Below, in pieces: positions 34,861-44,836 of a DNA stretch of 64,000 nt; position 1 is the stretch's first letter; each line of letters begins with the position of its first letter. The position numbers were made by a program, and so were the translations under genes. Source of the DNA: Thermogemmatispora tikiterensis (lineage in GTDB: Bacteria; Chloroflexota; Ktedonobacteria; Ktedonobacterales; Ktedonobacteraceae). The notes beneath the pieces are model-generated. The model saw nothing but the letters and a program-made list of their open reading frames with translations, did not search any database and was not told the DNA's origin. The stretch spans positions 5,741,644 to 5,805,643 of the forward strand of contig NZ_MCIF01000002.1 of assembly GCF_003268475.1 (NCBI RefSeq). The letters are read 5' to 3'.

Positions 34861-35620
34861 ACCAGACTCCCTCGTAACTATTGCCCTGACAGACCTGCAA
34901 TGCTGAGAGCGCTTCCCGATCGGCCAGTCCGCCCTTTTACTCGTGGGCGCCTTTACCAACCTGCCGGTCGCGCTCTCTGCTGCTCATTCTCCTAACATGA
35001 TAATCGAGGGCCGTGGCTCTTGAGTAGGGGCAAGATGAGTAAGCAGGAAGCGCTCTCGCCCCACCTTGGATTGGGCTGGAGCTGATACTGCCGACGCGCA
35101 AGCAGAGGGGGAGTCAGACGACAACTCCTTGCGCTTGCGCTTCTCGGCACAGCAGCTGTCTGTGCCGCGCCGCAAGCACTGCAGTTGGTTGGTACACTTG
35201 ACTATCTTACCGGGGCAGTGTATCATTACTCCTGTGGGAGTAAGATAGTCAAATGTACCAATTAGCTCGGGAAGTGCCAGCCGGGGAAGAAGCGGCCTCA
35301 GCGACAGGCCTGGCTGGCGGGGTGCCCTTCCCGCAGACAACCGCTGCCATGTCGACAGGGCCAGCTGGGGGAGCGTGGCCCGGAGATAGCCTTTCACCAC
35401 CGTTGACCAGGTTTGAAGCGTTGCAATTGCTGCTCCGTTGTTGTGGCAGCGTGTGGCTCACGATGCCCACTCTGTGCTGTTGGGCCATAGCGCTGTAATC
35501 GTGTTTGCTCACAAGGGCAGCGCGGCGCAGCCAGTCAGCCGAAGCCTTGTCTCCTGGTCGGCGGTCTGTCGCAGAATGACATGGCTGCCGCGCGATAAAA
35601 GAGATGAGGAGAATGCCACG
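34861..35620. other. Divergent regulatory region between iolB and GH92 gene
   Basis: 760 bases. The prominent element is the 22-bp inverted repeat at 35189-35261. In-frame sequence upstream of the GH92 start (35438-35620) is read as non-coding because it lacks protein character. Confidence 0.5.
35189..35261. promoter_or_regulatory. 22-bp inverted repeat overlapping divergent promoters
   Basis: Arms 35189-35210 and 35240-35261 pair at 21 of 22 positions across 29 bases. Each arm carries TTGACTATCTTAC. Rightward, TTGACT (35198-35203) is followed after 17 bases by TATCAT (35221-35226), a good sigma70-type promoter. Leftward, the mirror TTGACT has only a weak -10 (TAATGA at 18 bases). The symmetry suggests one regulator acting on iolB-xylB and the GH92 gene. 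Confidence 0.6.
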
Positions 35621-38600
35621 ATGAGGTACGTCACGAGCGCAAGATTCTGGCTCTTTCCTATCATCATCTTGACCATACTACTCATCATCCCATTGACCGG
35701 CTTAGAGAGGCCAGTGCTGGCAGCGCAGCGGCTGGCGGCCCCGGCGCGGGCGACAGACCTGGCAAGCCTGGTTGATCCCTTCACCGGGACTGGTATCCAG
35801 CAAGGGGCGCCTTTCGGCGGCGGCGATACCTTTCCCGGGGCTGATCTCCCCTTCGGCATGGTGCAGTGGAGTCCCGACACCGTCAGCTACGTCCCGGGCG
35901 GCTATTGGTACAACGACAACCGCTTGCGCGGCTTCAGCCTGACTCATCTCAGCGGCGCTGGCTGTAGCGCCTATGGCGATATTCCGTTCATGCCCTACCT
36001 TGGCGCGGTCAGCGACTCGCCAGCAGCTGACCCCATGCGCTACATCGCTACCTTCTCCCACAGCAACGAGCAAGCCAGCGCTGGCTACTATGCCGTCACC
36101 CTTGACAGCGGTGTCAAAGTGGAGCTGAGCGTTACCCAGCGCAGCGGTATTGGCCGCTTCACCTATCCGCGCGGGCAGACAGCGACCATGCTGGTCAACG
36201 TCTCCGGCTCGGCCAACGGGGCCTTAGACGCCGAGGCTACCATCGATCCAGTGAGCCGCACCATCTCAGGCTGGGTCAGCAGCGGTCACTTCTGCGGCGC
36301 CAGCGACGTCTACCGCCTCTACTTCTGGGCCAGCTTCAGCCAGCCCTTTGCCAGCATTGGAACCTGGCATAACAACGCCGTCAGCACGGGTAGCCGCAGC
36401 GTGCGCGGTGGCAGTCAAGTGGCTTCCCTGGTTAGCAAAGTCCAATTGGCCCAGGCCCAGCTGGCGCGCGGTGCCCGACCCACGCCCGCCCTTGTCCAGG
36501 CGGCCCATCAGCACCCGGACGTCACCGTCTCCGGCCCCGGCTCTGGCGCCTTTGTCACCTTTGACACGGCACGCGATAACGTGGTCACTGTGCGTGTCGG
36601 CCTCTCCTTCGTCAGCAGTGACAATGCTCGCCTCAACGTCGACAGCGAGGACCCCGATGGCAACTTCGACCAGGTATGCCAGCAGGCTCAGGCAACCTGG
36701 AATCGCTGGCTGGGCGAGGTTCAGGTCAGCGGCGGTACCTCTACCCAGCTCACCACCTTCTACACCGCGCTCTACCATGTCCTGCTGCAGCCCAACGTCT
36801 TTTCGGATATCAACGGGCAATACATCGGCTTCGACGGCCAGGTTCACACACTACCACGCGGTCATGCTTTCTATGCGAACTACTCAGGCTGGGACATCTA
36901 CCGTTCGGAGATCCAGCTGCTGGCCTTGCTGGCTCCCCAGGAGACCAGCGACATCATTCAGTCGATGGTGCTGGCTTATCAGCAAAGCGGCCAGTTGCCC
37001 AAGTGGAGCCTGGCCAATGGCGAGACCTATGTGATGGTTGGTGATCCTGCCGATCCGATCATCGCTGGCGCCTACGCCTTCGGGGCCCACGACTTCGACA
37101 CGCGGGCCGCCCTGGAGGCTATGATGCAGGAGGCCACGCAGCCGAACAATATTCGTCCTGGCCTGCGCTACCTGGAGGAGCTGGGCTACTTGCCCCAGGA
37201 CGGCGGCTATGGCTGCTGCAACTTCTATGGCTCGGCGGCGACGCAGCTCGAATACGACAGCGCCGATTTCGCCATTGGGGCCTTCGCTCAGGCCCTGGGC
37301 GATCAGGCCGATGCGCAGAAGTTCATGGCTCGGGCTCAGGACTGGGAGAATCTGCTCAATCCTGCCGACGGCTACCTGGAGCCGCGCAACGCCGATGGCA
37401 CCTTCCCCACAGCCTACGATCCGGCCAGTCAGGCCGGCTGGGTCGAGGGCAACGGAGCGCAATATAACTGGATGGTGCCCTTCAACCTGCGTGGTCTCTT
37501 CGACGCCCTCGGCGGCAATGCTAAAGTGCTACCGCGTCTGGACACCTTCTTCACCCAGCTCAACGCCGGGCCGGACCAGCCCTACGCCTTTCTCGGCAAT
37601 GAGCCGACGCTTGAAACGCCCTGGGAGTATGACTACGCCGGCGCTCCCTACAAGACCCAGCAGGTGGTACGCCAGGCGGTCAACACGCTCTACGCGCCCG
37701 GTCCGGGCGGCCTGGCCGGCAATGACGATCTCGGAGAAATGTCCTCCTGGTACGTCTTTGCGGCTCTGGGCTTCTTCCCCATCGTACCCGGCACCGCCGA
37801 TCTGGTGCTGGCCAGTCCCCTCTTCCCGAGCATCAAAGTGACGCGCCCCAGCGGCCAGGTCATCCAGATCAACGCGCCCCAGGCCGCCGAGAGCGCGCCC
37901 TACGTGCAGAGCCTGCGCGTCAACGGCCAGACTACGACACGGCCCTGGCTGCCGCCCTCCTTCATCGCCCAGGGGGGCACCCTCGACTTTGTGCTGGATA
38001 CAGCGCCCAATGCCGCCTGGGGCAGCGATCCTGCTGATGCTCCGCCTTCCTATGCTACCGGTCAGATGGAGGCCCGCATCAGCTTCTCACCTGCACGGGC
38101 CAGCCTGGCCCCTGGGGCCAGCACACAGGTCAGCCTGGTCGCTCGTGACCTGCTCGGGAAGACGCAGAGCATCAGCTGGAGCGCCCATCCCTCAGCCGGT
38201 CTGAGCGTCTCGCCAACCAGCGGCAGTTTCAGCGTGCCGACCTATGGCTCTGCCAGCCAGACGCTCACCGTCAGTGCGGCCTCCGGGCAGCCAGAGGGCT
38301 ATGCCACCATCACTTTCAGCGTGCAGACCGCCGACGGCTCGACGCTACCCACCGTCACCTTGCCGGTGCTGGTCGCTCCTGCGGGCAGCCTGCTGCCACT
38401 TGTCAATAACATTGGCATCTCGAACGATAATACGCCAACCATCGCCGACTTCGATGGCTCGCACTTCAGCTACTCGGCTCAGCTCCTGGCCAGCCTGGGC
38501 TACAAGCCTGGCGCCACAGTCACCGTCGACGGCGTCAGTTACACCTGGCCCAACGTCCCGGTTGAAACGCAGGATAATGTCCAGTGCTCTGGCCAGACTA

Positions 38601-38956
38601 TCCAGGTCGTGCCCAAACCCGGTGCCACACAGCTGACCTTCCTGGGCAGCGCTACCAATGGTCCATCGGTCGGCACGCTGACCATCACCTATACCGATGG
38701 GAGCACGCAGACAGCCCAGCTTGGCTTCAGCGATTGGACACTCAATGCCGGCGTCAGCTCGCCCGCCTATGGCAATGTGGTGGCCGCCCAGATGCCCTAT
38801 CGCAATAGCGGCTCGGGAACGCCGCAGGAAGTTGAGACCTACCTCTTCGCCAGCGCCCCCATTGCTCTGGAGGCTGGTAAGACCGTGGCCAGCATTACGC
38901 TGCCTGCGACGGTCAGCCAGGGCCACTTGCATCTCTTTGCCTATGCGCTGAGCTAG
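35621..38956 (+). CDS. GH92 family alpha-mannosidase, secreted
   Basis: 1111-aa glycosidase. An N-terminal hydrophobic signal or anchor (FWLFPIIILTILLIIPLTGL) precedes the GH92 domain: VDPFTGTGIQQGAPFGGGDTFPG, PFGMVQWSPDT, GGYWYNDNRLRGFSLTHLSGAGC and the late LAGNDDLGEMSSWYVFAALGFFPIVPG. These enzymes are calcium-dependent exo-alpha-mannosidases. The last about 300 residues add Ig/bacterial-type beta domains, the final one ending TVASITLPATVSQGHLHLFAYALS, probably carbohydrate-binding. ATG 35621 has GAGGAG 9 bases upstream. Substrates could be yeast mannan or N-glycans. Confidence 0.9.
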   Translation: MRYVTSARFWLFPIIILTILLIIPLTGLERPVLAAQRLAAPARATDLASLVDPFTGTGIQQGAPFGGGDTFPGADLPFGMVQWSPDTVSYVPGGYWYNDNRLRGFSLTHLSGAGCSAYGDIPFMPYLGAVSDSPAADPMRYIATFSHSNEQASAGYYAVTLDSGVKVELSVTQRSGIGRFTYPRGQTATMLVNVSGSANGALDAEATIDPVSRTISGWVSSGHFCGASDVYRLYFWASFSQPFASIGTWHNNAVSTGSRSVRGGSQVASLVSKVQLAQAQLARGARPTPALVQAAHQHPDVTVSGPGSGAFVTFDTARDNVVTVRVGLSFVSSDNARLNVDSEDPDGNFDQVCQQAQATWNRWLGEVQVSGGTSTQLTTFYTALYHVLLQPNVFSDINGQYIGFDGQVHTLPRGHAFYANYSGWDIYRSEIQLLALLAPQETSDIIQSMVLAYQQSGQLPKWSLANGETYVMVGDPADPIIAGAYAFGAHDFDTRAALEAMMQEATQPNNIRPGLRYLEELGYLPQDGGYGCCNFYGSAATQLEYDSADFAIGAFAQALGDQADAQKFMARAQDWENLLNPADGYLEPRNADGTFPTAYDPASQAGWVEGNGAQYNWMVPFNLRGLFDALGGNAKVLPRLDTFFTQLNAGPDQPYAFLGNEPTLETPWEYDYAGAPYKTQQVVRQAVNTLYAPGPGGLAGNDDLGEMSSWYVFAALGFFPIVPGTADLVLASPLFPSIKVTRPSGQVIQINAPQAAESAPYVQSLRVNGQTTTRPWLPPSFIAQGGTLDFVLDTAPNAAWGSDPADAPPSYATGQMEARISFSPARASLAPGASTQVSLVARDLLGKTQSISWSAHPSAGLSVSPTSGSFSVPTYGSASQTLTVSAASGQPEGYATITFSVQTADGSTLPTVTLPVLVAPAGSLLPLVNNIGISNDNTPTIADFDGSHFSYSAQLLASLGYKPGATVTVDGVSYTWPNVPVETQDNVQCSGQTIQVVPKPGATQLTFLGSATNGPSVGTLTITYTDGSTQTAQLGFSDWTLNAGVSSPAYGNVVAAQMPYRNSGSGTPQEVETYLFASAPIALEAGKTVASITLPATVSQGHLHLFAYALS

Positions 38957-38982
38957 GCCGCTTCTCTCTGTCGGCTCACCTT

Positions 38983-39027
38983 GCGGGGAGACCCTGGCCC
39001 GCAGGCGCCAGGATCTCCCCGCTTCTT
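38983..39027 (+). terminator. Rho-independent terminator after GH92 gene
   Basis: Stem GCGGGGAGA.CCTGG / CCAGG.TCTCCCCGC (one mismatch) followed by TTCTTCT, 27 bases after the stop. Confidence 0.75.
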
Positions 39028-39043
39028 CTGGACTCCGGTCGGG

Positions 39044-39087
39044 CTTAGTTGCGACGCTTGACAAACTAAGATGGCGGGTGCTACAAT
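39044..39087 (+). promoter_or_regulatory. Promoter and operator of ROK gene
   Basis: TTGACA (39058-39063), 18-base spacer, TACAAT (39082-39087). Inverted repeat CTTAGTT (39044-39050) / AACTAAG (39064-39070) straddles the -35 box, fitting ROK-type autorepression. Confidence 0.6.
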
Positions 39088-39202
39088 CCTCACCATCATA
39101 GCGTGGAGGATTCCCTGCTTGCCTGTGGCTGTCACTAGTGGCCGCGGGTGGGTAGGGGAGGGGAGCAAGGGCAAGGAAGGCGCCGACAAGAAGGACGTAT
39201 CT

Positions 39203-40639
39203 GTGGAGCGAGCTATTCATTCACTGTTGGCAGACATGCGCGCCCGGGAGGGTCGCCTGGAAGAGGGAGCTGGTGCGCCGGCGCTGCGCGGAGCTGATCT
39301 GCATCGCATTCGTCAATTCAATCGCCTGCTGGTGCTCAACTATATTCGTGAGCATGGGCCGCTGGCGCGCGTCATGTTGGCGCAGCGTCTTGGGCTGTCG
39401 CGCACGACCGTGAGCAGCATTGTCGATGCTCTGCTGCGGGAGGGGCTGGTGCGCGAGGGGCATCTGCTCGACGCGACGCCGCGTGGAGGCCGGCGTGCCA
39501 TTCTGGTGCATTTTAATACGGACGCGGGCCGCATTCTTGGTCTTGACGTAGGCCGTACTCATGTGAAGATGATCCTGACCAACCTGGCCCCCGAGGTGCT
39601 GGCTCAGCGCTCGCTGCCTTTCGATACCGAGCGTGGGCCGGAGGAATGTCTGGCGCTCCTGGTGGCCGAGGTGCGGCGTTTTCTCGCGGAGCAGGGGGTT
39701 GGCTGGCAGTCGCTGCTTGGTATAGGACTGGGCATTCCGGGGCCGCTCTCGCCGGACCTGCGTCGCCTCAGCTCGCCGCCCCATATGCCCGGCTGGGATA
39801 ATCTCGATCTCTGGCAGCGGCTGCAGGCTGAGTTTCCCTGTCCCCTGTATATCGATAATGATGCGAACATGGGGGCGCTCGGCGAGAGCCGCTGTGGGGC
39901 CGGGCGCAGCGTTGGCCAGATGGCCTACATCAAGGTTGGCACGGGCGTTGGGGGTGGTCTGATCATCGATGGGCGCATCTATCGTGGCCATACTGGCAGC
40001 GCTGGAGAGCTGGGCCACCTGAGTATCGATGAGAACGGCCCACCCTGCGTCTGCGGCAATCGCGGCTGCCTGGAGACATTGGCGGGGGCGCGCGCCATCG
40101 TCGCCGATGCCTGTCGTGGGGAGTCGCTGCGGCGCAAGCTGGCGCTGGAAGGTCAGGAGATGGCTCTGCCCGAGCCAGCGCTGGCAGCCCGCGCGGCAAC
40201 TGGAGCCGTCGATATTGCCGATGTGATCGAGGCGGCCCGCCAGGGGGACGCAGCCAGCATCGCCGCCATTGAGCGGGCGGGTGAGCGTCTCGGTTTGGCC
40301 CTGGCTGGTCTCGTGAACCTGCTCAATCCCGCAGTCATTGTGCTGGATGGCGGGGTGGCGCGTGCCGGCGAGCTGTTGCTGACGCCGCTGCGTCGGGTGG
40401 CCGCGACGGTCAGTCTGCCTGCCGCCTGGAAAGGCACGCAGATTCTACCGAGCGCTCTGGAGGGCAATGCCATTGCCCTCGGCGCCGTTCTTACTGTGCT
40501 GGATGCCGCTTTCTCTCTGCCTGCCTCGGCCTTCTTTGCCTCGCCGGCTGTCGCGCTGCCGGGGCTGGGAGGAAGGGCGGGGGGAGAGGAGGCGCTTCCG
40601 TCCTATCCGGCCCAGCCGTCAGACGCAAGCCGGGGATGA
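39203..40639 (+). CDS. ROK family transcriptional regulator (NagC/XylR type)
   Basis: 478-aa regulator. A winged helix (about 40-100, FNRLLVLNYIREHGPLARVMLAQRLGLSRTTVSSIVDALLREGLV) precedes the ROK sugar-kinase-like domain with GLDVGRTHVK, GVGGGLIIDG, and the zinc motif CVCGNRGCLE after GELGHLSIDE. GTG 39203 is preferred: AAGGA lies 7 bases upstream. The last 45 residues are unconserved. It precedes a ribose-type ABC operon and follows a mannosidase, so it likely responds to a sugar from that pathway. Confidence 0.9.
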   Translation: MERAIHSLLADMRAREGRLEEGAGAPALRGADLHRIRQFNRLLVLNYIREHGPLARVMLAQRLGLSRTTVSSIVDALLREGLVREGHLLDATPRGGRRAILVHFNTDAGRILGLDVGRTHVKMILTNLAPEVLAQRSLPFDTERGPEECLALLVAEVRRFLAEQGVGWQSLLGIGLGIPGPLSPDLRRLSSPPHMPGWDNLDLWQRLQAEFPCPLYIDNDANMGALGESRCGAGRSVGQMAYIKVGTGVGGGLIIDGRIYRGHTGSAGELGHLSIDENGPPCVCGNRGCLETLAGARAIVADACRGESLRRKLALEGQEMALPEPALAARAATGAVDIADVIEAARQGDAASIAAIERAGERLGLALAGLVNLLNPAVIVLDGGVARAGELLLTPLRRVAATVSLPAAWKGTQILPSALEGNAIALGAVLTVLDAAFSLPASAFFASPAVALPGLGGRAGGEEALPSYPAQPSDASRG

Positions 40640-40806
40640 GTCTCGCGGTGCCCTCCGCTGAGGGAGCGGGCCGGGGCAGGCCGGGCCGGGCTGGAAACTC
40701 TGCAAATCGTGCTCGTTCGTTGGGCTGTCATCTCCCCTCGCAGTCTTTGAGGGGATAAGGCAACGGAAGCATGCTGACAGTCAGGCCAGCAAAGGAGCGA
40801 AACGCT

Positions 40807-41850
40807 ATGCGGATGCGCGACTTCACGGCAGAGCAGTATCGTCTGAGCCGGCGAGCTTTCTTGAGCGCTAGCCTGGCCACGGCTGGCGGGCTGATGCTGG
40901 CGGCCTGTGGCGGCAGCGCCGCGACCAGCGGAGGTGCTGGCAGCAGCAACTATACGCTGGCCCTCATTGTAGGCGTCAAAGGTGACCCTTTCTACATCAC
41001 CATGCAGAAAGGGGCTGAGGCCAAAGCCAAAGAGCTGGGCGTGACCCTGCTCGTTGATGGCCCCTCGCAGTGGAGCGCTACCCTCCAGACTCCCATCGTC
41101 AGCGCCTATATGGCCCGCAAAGTTGATGCCATCATCATTGCCCCTTGTGATAAGCAGGCCATGATTGCCCCGCTGCAGCAGGCCAGCAACGCGGGCATCA
41201 AAGTCATCACCGTCGACACCTATATTGGCGATGGCGATTATGTGCATGGGCCGGTGACTTTCCCGCTCTCGTACATTGGCTCCGATAACGTTCAGGGTGG
41301 CAAGATCGCCGGCGAGGCCCTCATCAAGGCCATCGGCGGTCATGGCAAAGTCTACATCCAGAATACGGTTCCTGGCACAAGCACCACCGACCAGCGCGAG
41401 CAAGGCTGCAAGGAGGCCATTGAGGCGACGCATGGGGCTGTCACCCTGGTTGGCGTCGATTTCAATGGCGACAGCGCCGCCAAGGCCGCCGAACAGACGA
41501 CGGCCATGCTGCAGCGCGTCCCCGATTTGGCCGGTATCTTCGGCACCAATATTTATGGCTCGGAAGGCGCGGCCCAGGCGGTCAAAAATGCCCACAAGCA
41601 GGGCCAGGTCAAGATCGCCAATTTCGATGCCCCCGAGCAGGCCATCGTCGACCTGAAGAACAACGTCGTCGACATCGTCATCGCCCAGAAGCCCGCCGAC
41701 ATGGGCAGCATCGGCGTCCAGTATGCCGTTGATGCGCTCAAGGGCAACATGGGCGCCATTCAGAAACGAGTCCCCACCGGCTACGTGATCATTACTCGCG
41801 ATAACGTCGATACGCCCGAGGCCCAGGCGGCTATCTACAAGAGTAGCTAG
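40807..41850 (+). CDS. Sugar ABC transporter substrate-binding lipoprotein (RbsB-like)
   Basis: 347-aa binding protein of the ribose/autoinducer family. The signal SRRAFLSASLATAGGLMLAACGG has a twin-arginine motif and a lipobox (LAAC), so Tat export and lipid anchoring are expected. The mature fold shows ALIVGVKGDPFYITMQKGAEAKAKELG and DAIIIAPCDKQAMIAPLQQASNAGI. ATG 40807 follows AAAGGAG by 9 bases. First gene of an RbsB-RbsC-RbsA operon behind the ROK regulator; sugar unknown. Confidence 0.9.
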   Translation: MRMRDFTAEQYRLSRRAFLSASLATAGGLMLAACGGSAATSGGAGSSNYTLALIVGVKGDPFYITMQKGAEAKAKELGVTLLVDGPSQWSATLQTPIVSAYMARKVDAIIIAPCDKQAMIAPLQQASNAGIKVITVDTYIGDGDYVHGPVTFPLSYIGSDNVQGGKIAGEALIKAIGGHGKVYIQNTVPGTSTTDQREQGCKEAIEATHGAVTLVGVDFNGDSAAKAAEQTTAMLQRVPDLAGIFGTNIYGSEGAAQAVKNAHKQGQVKIANFDAPEQAIVDLKNNVVDIVIAQKPADMGSIGVQYAVDALKGNMGAIQKRVPTGYVIITRDNVDTPEAQAAIYKSS

Positions 41851-42069
41851 ACAGGCCGGGAAAGGCAGGGGCGCAATGGTGCCGGCGAGACGGGTGGGCT
41901 GACCTGACGGGCCGGCCTGCGCGCTCGCGCCGGCGCCTTCCTCGACCCTCTCCCCGTGGGCCGGGCGGGCGCAGGTAGCTCGCGCGGGCTGGCTTCCCGG
42001 GAGAGAGATTGCGATCCAGCTGTCCTATCTGCTTGCTCAGCCGCACAGTACCGAAAGGAGGGGAACCCG

Positions 42070-43167
42070 ATGGCGAAGATGGTCCAGCAGCTGGCTCTGC
42101 CTGCGGCCAGGGTCAAGAGCCGTCCGTTAGAGATTGTCAGCCGCTTCTGGTCCTGGCTGTTTCTGCTGCTGCTCCTCCTCTTTTTCTCGCTGACTGGTCC
42201 TGGCTTCTTTAGCTTCCTCAATCTGCAGTCCATCGCCAACGATATGGCGCTGGCGCTGCTGATGTCGCTGGGACAGACCTTTGTCATCATCGCGGCGGGG
42301 ATCGATCTCTCGACCGGCTTTACGATGGGCTTTGCGGCAGTCATTGAGGCGGTAGTGCTCAATGCGCTTGTAGGCCGGTTGCCGCTGGGTCTGGGGCTGG
42401 CGCTGCCACTGAGCATCCTGATCGCCCTCGGCGTTGGCACCCTGCCCGGGCTGGTCAACGGCATCCTGATTGGGCGCCTGCGCGTGCCGCCCTTTATCGC
42501 CACTCTCGGCATGTATGGCATCGCGCGCGGCCTGGGCTTTATCTTCTCAGGCGGCGGGCAGCCGGTGAGTGTGCAGACCCCCGGGGTGGGCGACATCGGC
42601 AATGGCTATCTGCTCTACTATCACCCGGCGGTGGGCTTCTCCTGGCTCCATGCGCCGCTGCTGCCGCCGGGGGCCAGGCCGCGCGATCTCATCTCCATCC
42701 TGCCTTTTCCTTTGATCGTGGCCATCGTGGCCTTTCTTCTCTGTTACTGGCTGCTGAGCCGCACGCGCTTTGGCCGTCATACCTATGCTCTGGGGGGCGC
42801 GCCGGAGGCCGCGCGCCGCGCTGGTATCCCGGTGGCCCGGCAGACGCTCAAGCTCTATATGCTCTCGGCTTTCCTGGCCTCGGTGGCTGGCGTGCTCTAC
42901 GTGCTGCGCTTCACTAACGGTGATGCCAACGCCGGCGATCCTCTCCTGCTCGATTCGATCGCGGCGGTCGTTATCGGTGGCGCCTCGCTCTTTGGAGGCG
43001 AGGGCACGATGGTGGGGACGCTGATCGGCACCCTGATCATCTATGTCATTCAGAACGGGCTGGTGATCATTGGCATCGATCCCTACTGGCAATTCGTGGC
43101 GATCGGGGCCGTCATCATCCTGGCGGTTCTCATGGATCAGGCCAAGGCGCGCGTTCTCAATCGCTAG
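42070..43167 (+). CDS. Sugar ABC transporter permease (RbsC-like)
   Basis: 365-aa membrane subunit with about eight to ten hydrophobic segments. MSLGQTFVIIAAGIDLSTGFTMGF and PPFIATLGMYGIARGLGFIFSGG are RbsC/XylH hallmarks; the ATPase-contact loop is GGAPEAARRAGIPVARQTLKLYMLSA. A polar insert (42,640-42,690; HAPLLPPGARPRDL) lies in the middle. ATG 42070 has AAAGGAGG upstream. Forms the transporter with the genes on both sides. Confidence 0.9.
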   Translation: MAKMVQQLALPAARVKSRPLEIVSRFWSWLFLLLLLLFFSLTGPGFFSFLNLQSIANDMALALLMSLGQTFVIIAAGIDLSTGFTMGFAAVIEAVVLNALVGRLPLGLGLALPLSILIALGVGTLPGLVNGILIGRLRVPPFIATLGMYGIARGLGFIFSGGGQPVSVQTPGVGDIGNGYLLYYHPAVGFSWLHAPLLPPGARPRDLISILPFPLIVAIVAFLLCYWLLSRTRFGRHTYALGGAPEAARRAGIPVARQTLKLYMLSAFLASVAGVLYVLRFTNGDANAGDPLLLDSIAAVVIGGASLFGGEGTMVGTLIGTLIIYVIQNGLVIIGIDPYWQFVAIGAVIILAVLMDQAKARVLNR

Positions 43168-43264
43168 TACGGCGCGGCCTGGGGCGTCTTGTCTCTGTCT
43201 GCCCAGGCGATGCCGTTCCGCCTGGCTCTCTCGGTGTTGCTTCAGAGTGTGAGGAGTGAGTGCC

Positions 43265-44080
43265 ATGCTTGAAGAGAAAGCGCAGCTGCCCAAGGCTGAA
43301 ATCGAGCAGGCTGGACTGGGGAGCGCTGCCGACGCGCGGCCCGTGCTGGAGGTGCGCGATCTGGTCAAGCGCTTTGGGGGCCTGGTCGCTGTCGATCATG
43401 TCAGCCTGGTGGTCTGGCCCGGCGAGGTCGTGGGCCTGCTCGGCGACAATGGCGCAGGGAAGTCGACGCTGATCAAGGTCATTTCCGGCGTCTATCGTCC
43501 AGATGGCGGCCAGTTGCTCTTTGAGGGGCAAGAGGTGAGTTTTGCCTCGCCGATGGAGGCGCGTCGACGCGGGATCGAGACCATCTATCAGGATCTGGCT
43601 CTCTGTGAGAATCTCGATGCCCCAGCTAATATCTTCCTGGGGCGCGAGCCAGTGCGGCGCCGCTGGGGTTTCCTGAAGGAGCTGGATGATCGCTATATGC
43701 TACAAGAAACGCAGCACGTGCTGGAACAGCTCGACATTCATATCCCCGATCTGCGCCAGCCCATTCGCCAGCTCTCGGGCGGCCAGCGGCAGTCGGTGGC
43801 CATTGCGCGGGCTATCTACTGGAATGCGCGCCTGATGATCATGGATGAGCCGACTGCGGCCCTGGGGGTAGCGGAGCAGCAGAAGGTGCTGGAGCTGGTG
43901 CGCACGCTGCGGGCCCGCGGCGTGCCGGTCATCTTGATTAGTCACAACATGCAGGATGTTTTCGCGGTGGCCGATCGTGTGGTAGTCATGCGCCGTGGCC
44001 AGAAGGTGGGCGAGCGCCGTGTGGCCGAGACCACGACCAACGAGCTGGTTGGTCTGATGGTGGGGGCCGAGCGTGCCTGA
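43265..44080 (+). CDS. Sugar ABC transporter ATPase, single domain (FrcA-like)
   Basis: 271-aa nucleotide-binding subunit. Walker A GDNGAGKST, LSGGQRQSVAIARAI, Walker B LMIMDEPTAALG and H-loop SHNM are intact. It has one ATPase domain, unlike RbsA with two, so it should act as a homodimer, as in fructose-type systems. ATG 43265 follows GGAG by 8 bases. Confidence 0.9.
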   Translation: MLEEKAQLPKAEIEQAGLGSAADARPVLEVRDLVKRFGGLVAVDHVSLVVWPGEVVGLLGDNGAGKSTLIKVISGVYRPDGGQLLFEGQEVSFASPMEARRRGIETIYQDLALCENLDAPANIFLGREPVRRRWGFLKELDDRYMLQETQHVLEQLDIHIPDLRQPIRQLSGGQRQSVAIARAIYWNARLMIMDEPTAALGVAEQQKVLELVRTLRARGVPVILISHNMQDVFAVADRVVVMRRGQKVGERRVAETTTNELVGLMVGAERA

Positions 44081-44836
44081 GATCGGGCTTTAGAGGCTTG
44101 CTGATCCAGCGGCTAACCTGGACGGCAGGCAGATAGGGAACGATCGACGGATATGCTGATCTCTTGAAGAAGGTGCATTGTCCTAAAAAAGTATAAGCTG
44201 ACTGAAACTGGCTCTGTAGATGTGAAGGGTAAATCCTCTGGACAACTGGATCTGGCTATGGTATCCTCATTCTCGTGAAGAGAGGGGAACAAGGGGAGAA
44301 GCGGGGTATATCCTGGCTTTAAAGCCATCAGTGGGCGGGGAAGAGAGAGCACGCGCCCTGTTTCACGAGATGTGGCCAAGGAGAAGCGAGCGCCCTTCGC
44401 AGCTGGTCGCCATTGTCTTGTCTGTCTGATTGCCAGGCCAGGTAAGACAGCGCCTTTGGACGGAACCCTATCTGCAGGCTGTGCCTCCCCTGCTGGTCCT
44501 TCACTTCTGGCCAGTCGCAGCAAGAGAGCTGACCTCGCACGGCAGTAGGGCAGCAGTGGGGGGAGCTTTACGGCTGCGGTCCGGGGTGGTCGAGTCAGTT
44601 GATCTCTTCTTGTCCGCTACTCATTGGAGAGCATGCCCTTTGCGAGCCGACCGGCGAGCGAGGAGAAACTGCGGCGTGCCGGTCCGCTCTGGCTCTGGAG
44701 AGAGATGGCCAGACCGGTGCGAGGCCAGCTAGCGAGCGGGTGCAGAGGCTTATCACGCTGCCAACGCCGACAGGGTAGCGGCGGAGCTTCTCTGTGGTTG
44801 CGCTATACTCCTGCAGCACGAGGAGGTCGGTGAGTG
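44081..44836. other. Long intergenic region between two sugar ABC operons
   Basis: 755 bases with no recognised gene. AT-richer sequence near 44160-44280 may hold a promoter, but no box pair is convincing. AGGAGG at 44821-44826 is the ribosome binding site for the next gene. Confidence 0.5.

Noticed and set aside
44113-44732. Several small frames between the two sugar ABC operons
   Set aside because: Overlapping on both strands without ribosome binding sites or domains; treated as non-coding.
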